From the NCBI GenBank assembly GCA_050015895.1, contig JBEKAN010000113.1, positions 1 through 11,635 of the forward strand: a stretch of DNA of 11,635 nucleotides, given 5' to 3'. Positions 5,130-10,846 of the stretch are shown in pieces. The notes below the pieces were generated by a model. The model searched no databases. It saw nothing but the letters and a program-made list of their open reading frames with translations, and was not told the origin of the DNA. The position numbers and the translations under genes are program-made. Every line of letters begins with the position of its first letter. The first letter of the stretch is position 1. Source of the DNA: JBEKOF01 sp050015895. GTDB lineage: Bacteria > Verrucomicrobiota > Verrucomicrobiia > Limisphaerales > Palsa-1400.

Positions 5130-6491
5130 ATGCTTCCGGTCGTCCGGCTGAGCAGACCCGGCGGCGCCGGACGGGCCGGGATTTCCAAACCGCGCGCCCC
5201 GGCCTGTTCCATCGGCGGCGCGGGCGCGTCGGCCGGCGGATTGGAGGAGGCGTCGCGGGCCGCCCTGCGCGTCTCGGAGATTCGTTACCGCCGGCTTTTT
5301 GAGACGGCGCGGGACGGCGTGCTGCTGCTGGATCCGGACACGCGCAAGATCACCGATGTCAATCCGTTCATGATCGAATTCCTCGGCTACACGCACCGGG
5401 AGTTTGTGGGCAAGGAGCTTTGGGAAATCGGCCTGCTCAAAGACCATCTGGCCAGCCAGGAGATGTTTCGGGAATTGCGGGAGAAACATTATATCCGCTA
5501 CGAAGATCTGCCGCTTCAGAGCGTCGCGGGCCGGACCCGCCAGGTGGAAGTGGTGGCCAACCTCTACCAGGAAGACACGCACTCGGTCATCCAGTGCAAC
5601 ATCCGCGACATCACCGAGCGCAAGCAGGCTGAGCGCGAACTGGTGGCCGCCAAGAATGAAATCAGCCGCCACGCCGCCGACTTGCAGGAAAAGGTCACCG
5701 AGCGCACCGCCCAGCTTCGCGAAACCATCGGCGAGCTGGAGGCCTTCTCGTACAGCATCTCCCATGACATGCGCTCTCCGCTGCTGGCCATGCGGGGATT
5801 CGCGGAGATTCTTTTGCGGAACTATTCCACCCAGCTCGACGCGAAGGGAATCTCGTATCTGGAGAAGATCGGCGTCGCGGCCGGTCGCATGGACACCTTG
5901 ATTCAAGAGGTGCTGGCTTACACCCGGGTGCTGCGCGCCGAAGTGCATATCGAAACGGTGGATCTGGACGCCCTCGTGCGCCAAGTGATCGAAACGTACC
6001 CGCGGTTGCAGACGGCGTGCGTCGAAATTCGAATCCAGGGCGTCTTGCCCAAAGTGCTGGGCGGCGAGGCGAGCCTGGCGCAATGCCTTTCCAACCTGCT
6101 CACCAATGCCGTCAAATTCGTGGCGCCCGAAACCAAACCCCGCGTCAATATCCGGGCGGAAACCAGGGCGGGGGACATCCGGCTCTGGGTGGAGGACAAC
6201 GGAATTGGCATCGCTCCCACAGATCAGCTCCGCATCTTCAAAATGTTCGAACGGCTGGACCGCCCCGCCGCCTACGAGGGAACGGGCCTGGGCCTGACCA
6301 TCGTTCGCAAGGCCGTGGAACGCATGGGCGGCCAGATGGGTGTCGAATCGGAAGTCGGCCGGGGCAGCAAGTTCTGGATTCAATTGAAAGGGGCGGAGGA
6401 GGGCAGGCGGCACGCGCCATCACCGATGGGGAAAACACCCCATAGCGGCCGCAAGGCATTCCGGCTTAATGTAGGGTGTGATGACAACTAA
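5130..6491 (+). CDS. Cytosolic PAS-domain sensor histidine kinase
   Basis: Using the ATG at 5130, the protein has 453 residues; a TTG at 5109 would add seven. Neither has a good ribosome site. Numbering from the TTG: a Pro/Gly-rich N-terminus including GAGASAGGLEE (37-47), PAS domain about 55-170 (YRRLFETARDGVLLLD...CNIRDITERKQAE), coiled-coil linker 172-208, and H-box SYSISHDMRSPL with His219 as phospho-acceptor. The N-box is LSNLLTNAVKF (Asn333), the G1 box EDNGIGIAP (362-370) and the G2 box GTGLGLTI (391-398). No transmembrane segment is visible, so it senses a cytoplasmic signal or uses a partner. The kinase fold ends near KFWIQL (426); a 34-residue tail follows whose DNA is the promoter element of the next gene. 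Its stop overlaps the response regulator start by 11 nt, so the two almost certainly form a pair. It lies 36 nt after the NHL gene. Confidence 0.9.
   Translation: MLPVVRLSRPGGAGRAGISKPRAPACSIGGAGASAGGLEEASRAALRVSEIRYRRLFETARDGVLLLDPDTRKITDVNPFMIEFLGYTHREFVGKELWEIGLLKDHLASQEMFRELREKHYIRYEDLPLQSVAGRTRQVEVVANLYQEDTHSVIQCNIRDITERKQAERELVAAKNEISRHAADLQEKVTERTAQLRETIGELEAFSYSISHDMRSPLLAMRGFAEILLRNYSTQLDAKGISYLEKIGVAAGRMDTLIQEVLAYTRVLRAEVHIETVDLDALVRQVIETYPRLQTACVEIRIQGVLPKVLGGEASLAQCLSNLLTNAVKFVAPETKPRVNIRAETRAGDIRLWVEDNGIGIAPTDQLRIFKMFERLDRPAAYEGTGLGLTIVRKAVERMGGQMGVESEVGRGSKFWIQLKGAEEGRRHAPSPMGKTPHSGRKAFRLNVGCDDN
6426..6472 (+). promoter_or_regulatory. Recurrent CCCCATAGC promoter element, copy E, inside the kinase 3' end
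   Basis: ATGGGG (6426-6431), six bases (aaaaca), CCCCATAGCGG (6438-6448) and a TAATGT hexamer (6467-6472) 20 nt after ATAGC. The dyad is perfect over 6 bp. The response regulator ATG follows 8 nt after the hexamer. The whole element is translated as the C-terminal tail of the kinase (...KTPHSGRKAF...). The 35 nt after CCCCATAGC closely resemble copy F (GCAAGGCATTCCGGCTTAATG). Confidence 0.5.
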
Positions 6492-6981
6492 TAGCATGTC
6501 GCGGGCTGGAGAGCCGGAGGTCGCCTCACTTCACCGCCAAACCCGCCCGCCTCAACGCATTCTGGTTGTGGAGGATGATGACCTCATCCGAGATTTGAAT
6601 TCTGAAGTGCTCATTCACTCCGGCTACCAGGTGGACGCGGCCGAAGACGGGGCCGCCGCCTGGGAGGCTCTTCAACTGAACCGATATGACCTTCTGGTCA
6701 CGGACAACGACATGCCGAAGGTTTCCGGCGTTGAGTTGCTCAAGAAACTGCATGCGGTCCGCATGGCGCTGCCGGTGATCATGGCCACCGGCACTTTGCC
6801 CGAGGAGGAATTCCGCCGGCACCCCTGGCTCCAGCCCGCCGCCCTGCTGCTCAAGCCTTATAGCTTCGACGATTTGTTGGGAACGGTGCGGGACGTTTTG
6901 CGCCTGACCGGCGGCGCCCTCGAGCAGGCCGCGCCGCCAGACTGGCAATCCAGTCTCCCAGCCGGAGGTTTGCGGTGCTGA
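6481..6981 (+). CDS. Single-domain response regulator (CheY-like receiver)
   Basis: This 166-residue protein has one receiver domain at about 25-143 and no output domain. Acidic pocket residues are E31, D32 and D33 (VVEDDDLIRDLN). Asp75 in LLVTDNDMPK is the phosphorylation site, Thr103 in MATGT is the switch residue, and Lys125 in LLLKPYS is the conserved lysine. The first 24 residues (MTTNSMSRAGEPEV...) are a polar extension and the last 23 a Pro/Ala-rich tail. I chose ATG 6481 over the adjacent GTG 6478 because ATG is the stronger codon and fits the promoter spacing. It overlaps the histidine kinase by 11 nt, so it probably takes the phosphate from that kinase. With no DNA-binding domain it would act by protein contact or as a phosphorelay intermediate. 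It also seems to have its own promoter (copy E). Confidence 0.92.
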   Translation: MTTNSMSRAGEPEVASLHRQTRPPQRILVVEDDDLIRDLNSEVLIHSGYQVDAAEDGAAAWEALQLNRYDLLVTDNDMPKVSGVELLKKLHAVRMALPVIMATGTLPEEEFRRHPWLQPAALLLKPYSFDDLLGTVRDVLRLTGGALEQAAPPDWQSSLPAGGLRC

Positions 6982-7064
6982 TCCTTCCAAGCACGGTTGA
7001 ATGTTGAGTTGTCAGACCTCTGCCCCGGAGACTTGCGCCAGGCCCGATTCCACGAAAAATTCCG

Positions 7065-7110
7065 CTACGGAGAACACCCCATAGCGCCGGCAAGGCATCC
7101 GGCTTATGAT
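7065..7110 (+). promoter_or_regulatory. Recurrent CCCCATAGC promoter element, copy F, before the FecR-domain gene
   Basis: GG, six bases (agaaca) and CCCCATAGCG end at 7086, and a good -10-like TATGAT lies at 7105-7110, 19 nt after ATAGC. ATG 7118 follows 7 nt later, so transcription would start almost at the codon. The segment GCAAGGCAT-CCGGCTTATG (7090-7108) repeats that of copy E with one or two indels. Sequence 6982-7064 upstream holds no other feature I can see. Confidence 0.52.
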
Positions 7111-7117
7111 TCGTCCT

Positions 7118-7978
7118 ATGAAACAAAACACACGTTCCCCGGTTGTAAAACACGTCCTCCACACGGCCCTCGCCCTGGCGATGTTGCAGTTGTGCCTGCC
7201 CGCGGTCCTCCACGCCCAAGTGGCGTTAAAACCCCCGACGGGATTGATGCTCGTGTCCTCGGCCGACACCGCCGGGCCAATTGTTGTGGCCGCTTCGGAC
7301 ACTGGATATCCGGCAAACAACAGCCAGGGGGCGACGCAGGCGCGACCCGTGTCAACCCAATCCCCCGACCCCGCTGCTCAACCCAGTGCCATGACCCTTT
7401 CGACCGTCGGAAAGTGCGAGTACTCCGAAGATGGCCTCACGTTCACCAATTTGGGACACGGCCAGATTCTTGAGCAAGGCGCCATCGTCCGCACCGGCGA
7501 GGCTTCGCGGACGGATCTGTTTTTCCGGCGCACCGGAACCACCGTCCGCCTCCAGGCCGGCACGGAAATACGAATCGAGAAAATGGATGTCGCCACAACA
7601 GACGGCGCTCCGACGGTGCATACCTTGATTGACCTGCGCACGGGGAGGATCTTCACCGTGGTCCGCTCCGAAGTGGCCGGCAGCGTCTTCGAAATCAGGA
7701 ATGCGGCCGGCCGCTCCGTGGTGGAAGGCAGCGGCATCGGAAGGTACATCATCACCGCCGATGGCGCTCACGTCGTGGCCGCAGGCTCCGTCATTCCCCT
7801 GAAAGTGATCCGTGAGAACGGCATCACCGTTGTCGCCGCCGGACAGCAATTCGACACGAAAGACGGCAAAGCGCTCGCCGCATCCCCCACCCTGTGGGTC
7901 AAAGACATGATTGAACTGGACGAACTCCAGGCGGCCACCGAGAACCCCGCCGCCACGGAACTCTCCCGGAAACCATGA
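7118..7978 (+). CDS. Secreted FecR-domain protein
   Basis: From ATG 7118 this is 286 residues; an in-frame ATG at 7106 lies within the predicted -10 hexamer and would add MIRP. A signal peptide (KQNTRSPVVKHVLHTALALAMLQLCLPAVLHAQ) ends near residue 34. A Thr/Pro/Ser-rich linker reaches about residue 90. The FecR-like core covers about 93-225: STVGKCEYS, GQILEQGAIVRTGEASRTDLFFR, TTVRLQAGTEIRIEKM, LIDLRTGRIFTVVRSEVAGSVFEIRNAAGRSVVEGSG. This resembles the stand-alone FecR-like domains of periplasmic or surface proteins, common in Verrucomicrobiota and Planctomycetota, rather than the sigma-regulator FecR, since no cytoplasmic domain or membrane helix precedes it and no ECF sigma gene is adjacent. 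Role unknown; possibly ligand binding or polysaccharide-associated scaffolding. Confidence 0.85.
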   Translation: MKQNTRSPVVKHVLHTALALAMLQLCLPAVLHAQVALKPPTGLMLVSSADTAGPIVVAASDTGYPANNSQGATQARPVSTQSPDPAAQPSAMTLSTVGKCEYSEDGLTFTNLGHGQILEQGAIVRTGEASRTDLFFRRTGTTVRLQAGTEIRIEKMDVATTDGAPTVHTLIDLRTGRIFTVVRSEVAGSVFEIRNAAGRSVVEGSGIGRYIITADGAHVVAAGSVIPLKVIRENGITVVAAGQQFDTKDGKALAASPTLWVKDMIELDELQAATENPAATELSRKP

Positions 7979-8004
7979 GCGCAACCCGGCATTTGTCGCT
8001 ATGA

Positions 8005-8012
8005 AGAGAGGA
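8005..8012 (+). promoter_or_regulatory. Strong ribosome binding site for the small BON-like gene
   Basis: AGAGAGGA lies 5 nt before ATG 8018, the clearest Shine-Dalgarno in the window. It fixes the start of the 64-codon gene and, through the GTGA overlap, probably feeds translation of the ATPase too. Confidence 0.75.
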
Positions 8013-8017
8013 TCATT

Positions 8018-8212
8018 ATGAGAGGTTTTTTCAATGGATTGCTCCTGGGCGTCATCTTAGGCGCCGCGGGGTACTGGTTTATCCAAAATCATGTGACACT
8101 TTCGGGAACTGTTTCCGCCGAGGAGGACATCGGCAAGGCGGTGGCCCTGGCGCTGGATGCGGACGGGGTGCGCGATGTCACTTCCACCCTCGCCGTCAAA
8201 CCCAATTCGTGA
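8018..8212 (+). CDS. Small membrane-anchored protein with a partial BON-like domain
   Basis: This protein of 64 residues has a hydrophobic helix at 3-21 (GFFNGLLLGVILGAAGYWF), a single membrane anchor or uncleaved signal. VTLSGTVSAEEDIGKAVALALDADGVRDVTSTLAVK (26-61) follows, which matches the second half of a BON domain (V.LSGTV...A..LA....GVR.V...L.V). The first beta-alpha half of a usual BON domain of about 60 residues is missing and replaced by the membrane helix. BON domains associate with membranes or phospholipid. Its stop overlaps the start of the proton-ATPase gene (GTGA), so the two are translationally coupled and the protein may be an accessory or stabilising subunit of the pump; this is inference. 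Start is set by the strong ribosome site at 8005-8012. Confidence 0.72.
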   Translation: MRGFFNGLLLGVILGAAGYWFIQNHVTLSGTVSAEEDIGKAVALALDADGVRDVTSTLAVKPNS

Positions 8213-10539
8213 AGGTGATTCGGGCCTTGCCGCTCTCAACCGGCCTGACGAGCGATGAAGCGCGCCGCCGCCTGGAGAAGTTCGGTCCAAACGCGGTGCC
8301 CGACACGTCCGCGCATCCTTTGCGAAGGGCGCTGACCAAGTTCTGGGCGCCAGTTCCGTGGATGCTCGAGGCCGCGATTGTGCTCGAGGTTGCCCTCGGC
8401 AAGTACCTCGAGGCCGCGATCATCGCGGTTCTCCTGGCCTTCAACGCCGCTCTCGGGTTCTTCCAGGAGGGGCGCGCCCAGGCGACTCTTGCCGCGCTCA
8501 AGTCGCGGCTCGCGCTCAACGCGTCGGTCCGTCGCGATAATGTCTGGGCGACCATTCCCGCCGCCGGAGTCGTGCCTGGCGACATGGTGAAACTATCGGT
8601 CGGCGCGGTGGTTCCCGCCGACGCGCGTCTGACTGAGGGAGAGGTCCTGCTTGACCAGTCCATGCTCACCGGCGAATCAATCCCCATCGAAGCCGGGTCC
8701 GGGCTGCAAACGTATGCCGGGGCGCTGGTGCGGCGCGGCGAAGCCGTGGCGGAGGTTACGGCGACGGGGGAGCGCACCAAGTTCGGACGCGCGGCGGAAC
8801 TGGTTCGCACCGCGCATGTCGAAAGTTCCCAGCAGAAGGCGGTTCTGCGCGTGGTGCGTAATCTCGCCTTGTTCAATGGCGTCATCATCGTGATTCTGGC
8901 GGGGTACGCCCATGCCCTCCATCTGCCACTGGGGGAGATCATCCCCATGGTGCTTACGGCGGTTCTGGCGTCCATCCCAGTGGCGCTGCCCGCCACCTTC
9001 ACCCTTGCGGCGGCGCTCGGCGCGCGTGCTCTGGCCCGTCTGGGTGTCCTTCCAACGCGCCTCTCCGCCGTGGATGAGGCGGCGAGCATCGAGGTGCTCT
9101 GCGTGGATAAAACCGGCACACTCACGCGCAACGAGCTCAAGGTGACCGCCGTCCACCCCATGCCTGGCTTTGACGAGGCACACGTTCTCGGATTGGCCGC
9201 CCTGGCCAGCTCGGATGGCGGGCAGGATCCCGTGGACGCGGCCATTCGCTCGGCCGCCGGACAGGCCGTTGCCTCCGATCTGCCGAAACTGGGCAAATTT
9301 GTGCCTTTCGATTCCGCCACGAAGATGTCTGGGGCGACAGCTCTGGATTCGAGCGGCGCCACAGTGCGCGCGGTGAAGGGAGCCTTTGCCGCAGTCATGG
9401 CCCTCACGCCACCATCGCCCGACGCGTCCACGACGGCGAGCCAACTGGAGGCGCAGGGCTTCCGCGTGCTGGCTGTCGCGGTGGGGCCGCCGCAGGCCTT
9501 GAAGCTGGCGGGCATCATTGCTTTGAGCGATCCGCCTCGAACGGATTCGGCGGCGCTCATCTCGGAGTTGCGGGCCTTGGGCGTCCGCACCGTAATGGTC
9601 ACGGGCGATGCCCCCGCGACGGCGGCCATCGTGGCTCGCGCGGTGGGTCTGGATGGATCGGTCTGTCCGCCCGGCCCCATCCCCGACGGTGTGCGCCCCG
9701 GGGATTTCGCTGTGTTCGCCGGCGTCCTTCCGGAGGGAAAGTACCACCTGGTCAAGGCCTTCCAGAAGAGCGGCCACACGGTTGCCATGTGCGGCGACGG
9801 CGCCAACGACGCGCCCGCGTTGCGTCAGGCGCAGATGGGAATCGCCGTGTCCACCGCGACCGATGTGGCCAAGTCCGCGGCGGGCATCGTGCTGACCACA
9901 GCAGGACTGGAGGGCATCGTCGCTTCGGTAAAGGAAGGCCGCGTGACGTTCCAGCGCATCCTGACTTATGCGCTCAACTCGGTTACCAAAAAGACCTTCC
10001 AGGTGCTCTTTCTGGTGGTGGGTCTGGTCATGACCGGACACGCGATCCTGACTCCCATGTTGATGGTGATTATCATGCTCACCGGCGACCTCCTCGGCAT
10101 GTCCTTGACGACGGACAACGTGCGACCGTCCCCAATGCCCAATGCCTGGCGAATCGGCCAATTGACAATGGCGGGAGTCTTCATGGGCGTCTGCGAGTTG
10201 GTCTTCTGCGCCGCCGTCCTGGCCTTCGCCAAATTCCGGCTCGGTCTTGGAATCGAAGCGTTACAAACTCTGGCCTTCGTGGTCATCGTCTTTGGCAATC
10301 AGGCGACGGCCTATCCGAATCGAGAGCGCCAGGGCCTGGGGGCCTCCCCTCCAAGCCGGTGGGTCGTCGGCGCGTCTGTGGTTGACCTGCTGGTCGCCTC
10401 AACGCTTGCGACTTGCGGCATCGCCATGACTCCCCTGCCTGTTTTGGTTGTGGGAGGGATATTCGCGGCGGCGGTGGTCTTTGGACTCATCTTGGACTTT
10501 GCCAAAATCCCCGTGTTCAATCGCCTCAGGATCGCATAG
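8209..10539 (+). CDS. P3A-type proton-efflux P-type ATPase
   Basis: This ATP-driven H+ exporter of the plasma membrane has 776 residues, a normal length for bacterial P3A pumps. In order: cation-ATPase N-terminal motif (LTSDEARRRLEKFGPNAVP, 13-31), first membrane pair (about 48-85), actuator domain with TGES (154-157), second membrane pair ending in the P-A-L-P segment ASIPVALPATFTLA, phosphorylation motif DKTGTLT with Asp300, nucleotide-domain KGAF (Lys390), TGD (465-467), hinge GDGANDAP (529-536), and C-terminal helices including LTGDLLGMSLTTDNVRPSPMP, which carries the acidic TM6 residue of proton pumps. No heavy-metal CPC motif or N-terminal metal-binding domain is present, and the short N-domain argues against Ca2+ or Na+/K+ pumps. 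Start GTG 8209 overlaps the BON-like gene stop. It may export protons for pH homeostasis or to energise secondary transport. Confidence 0.92.
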   Translation: MKVIRALPLSTGLTSDEARRRLEKFGPNAVPDTSAHPLRRALTKFWAPVPWMLEAAIVLEVALGKYLEAAIIAVLLAFNAALGFFQEGRAQATLAALKSRLALNASVRRDNVWATIPAAGVVPGDMVKLSVGAVVPADARLTEGEVLLDQSMLTGESIPIEAGSGLQTYAGALVRRGEAVAEVTATGERTKFGRAAELVRTAHVESSQQKAVLRVVRNLALFNGVIIVILAGYAHALHLPLGEIIPMVLTAVLASIPVALPATFTLAAALGARALARLGVLPTRLSAVDEAASIEVLCVDKTGTLTRNELKVTAVHPMPGFDEAHVLGLAALASSDGGQDPVDAAIRSAAGQAVASDLPKLGKFVPFDSATKMSGATALDSSGATVRAVKGAFAAVMALTPPSPDASTTASQLEAQGFRVLAVAVGPPQALKLAGIIALSDPPRTDSAALISELRALGVRTVMVTGDAPATAAIVARAVGLDGSVCPPGPIPDGVRPGDFAVFAGVLPEGKYHLVKAFQKSGHTVAMCGDGANDAPALRQAQMGIAVSTATDVAKSAAGIVLTTAGLEGIVASVKEGRVTFQRILTYALNSVTKKTFQVLFLVVGLVMTGHAILTPMLMVIIMLTGDLLGMSLTTDNVRPSPMPNAWRIGQLTMAGVFMGVCELVFCAAVLAFAKFRLGLGIEALQTLAFVVIVFGNQATAYPNRERQGLGASPPSRWVVGASVVDLLVASTLATCGIAMTPLPVLVVGGIFAAAVVFGLILDFAKIPVFNRLRIA

Positions 10540-10541
10540 AC

Positions 10542-10589
10542 CTGGGGGTAACACCCCATAGCGCCCACTGGGTCTTTCGTGCTTACTTT
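10542..10589 (+). promoter_or_regulatory. Recurrent CCCCATAGC promoter element, copy G, after the ATPase
   Basis: TGGGG (10543-10547), six bases (gtaaca), CCCCATAGCG (10554-10563), then TACTTT at 10584-10589, 21 nt after ATAGC. An ATG (10595) follows 5 nt later. It lies a few bases after the ATPase stop codon. The GCTTA preceding the last three bases of the hexamer is shared with copies E and F. Confidence 0.5.
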
Positions 10590-10594
10590 GCCCC

Positions 10595-10846
10595 ATGAGA
10601 GAGCAACCAATCCTCCACAGCCAAGGGTCGGCCGCGACACAACCGTCGCCGCCAAACCGAAACCGAACCATCGTCCAAGTCACTTGGAGGGTGGGCGCGG
10701 CCATGACCGTTGGAATTCGGCATGGCCATATTGGGACGGCAAGGAACCTTGGCTGCGGCAATTCTCAAGGATACGACACACAGTTTGCATGGTGCGCCGA
10801 TGCCCAAAAGACTATCGCCTCAAGGCCGGGAAGGCAGGCGACTTGA
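10595..10846 (+). CDS. Hypothetical 83-residue ORF ahead of mlaA (uncertain)
   Basis: This ORF begins at the ATG positioned just after promoter element G and ends in a TGA overlapping the TTG proposed as the mlaA start (TTGA). The protein (MREQPILHSQGS...) is polar with no signal peptide, membrane helix or domain I recognise, and its composition looks like translated non-coding DNA. In favour of it are the fixed spacing from the promoter and the stop-start overlap, an arrangement also seen before the sugar transferase. Against it is the lack of any protein signature. If it is not coding, 10540-10842 is a roughly 300-nt non-coding region holding element G and nothing else I can identify. Confidence 0.28.
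   Translation: MREQPILHSQGSAATQPSPPNRNRTIVQVTWRVGAAMTVGIRHGHIGTARNLGCGNSQGYDTQFAWCADAQKTIASRPGRQAT

Noticed and set aside
5124..6413. Open frame of about 429 codons antisense to the histidine kinase, and one of 363 codons antisense to the NHL gene
   Set aside because: They are Gly/Arg/His-rich compositions without signatures; the sense strand encodes recognisable domains throughout.
8196..10161. Long open frames on the minus strand opposite the P-type ATPase (up to about 536 codons)
   Set aside because: They are antisense shadows in GC-rich DNA: low-complexity Ser/Arg/Ala/Thr-rich translations with no domain, whereas the plus strand carries every P-type ATPase motif.
972..10589. Treating the repeated CCCCATAGC copies as a CRISPR array or insertion-sequence ends
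   Set aside because: Spacing is hundreds to thousands of bases with genes between, there are no spacer-like units, no transposase and no evident target-site duplications.
972..10589. Reading the elements as sigma-54 promoters or as terminators
   Set aside because: The TGGCAC-N5-TTGC pattern is absent, and the GGGG/CCCC dyads are not followed by T-runs; true terminators with T-runs are seen separately at 1773 and 2626.
10699..10730. GGCCATG...CATGGCC inverted repeat ahead of mlaA
   Set aside because: It is a 7-bp arm around a 15-nt or longer gap in GC-rich sequence, with no recurrence or supporting context.
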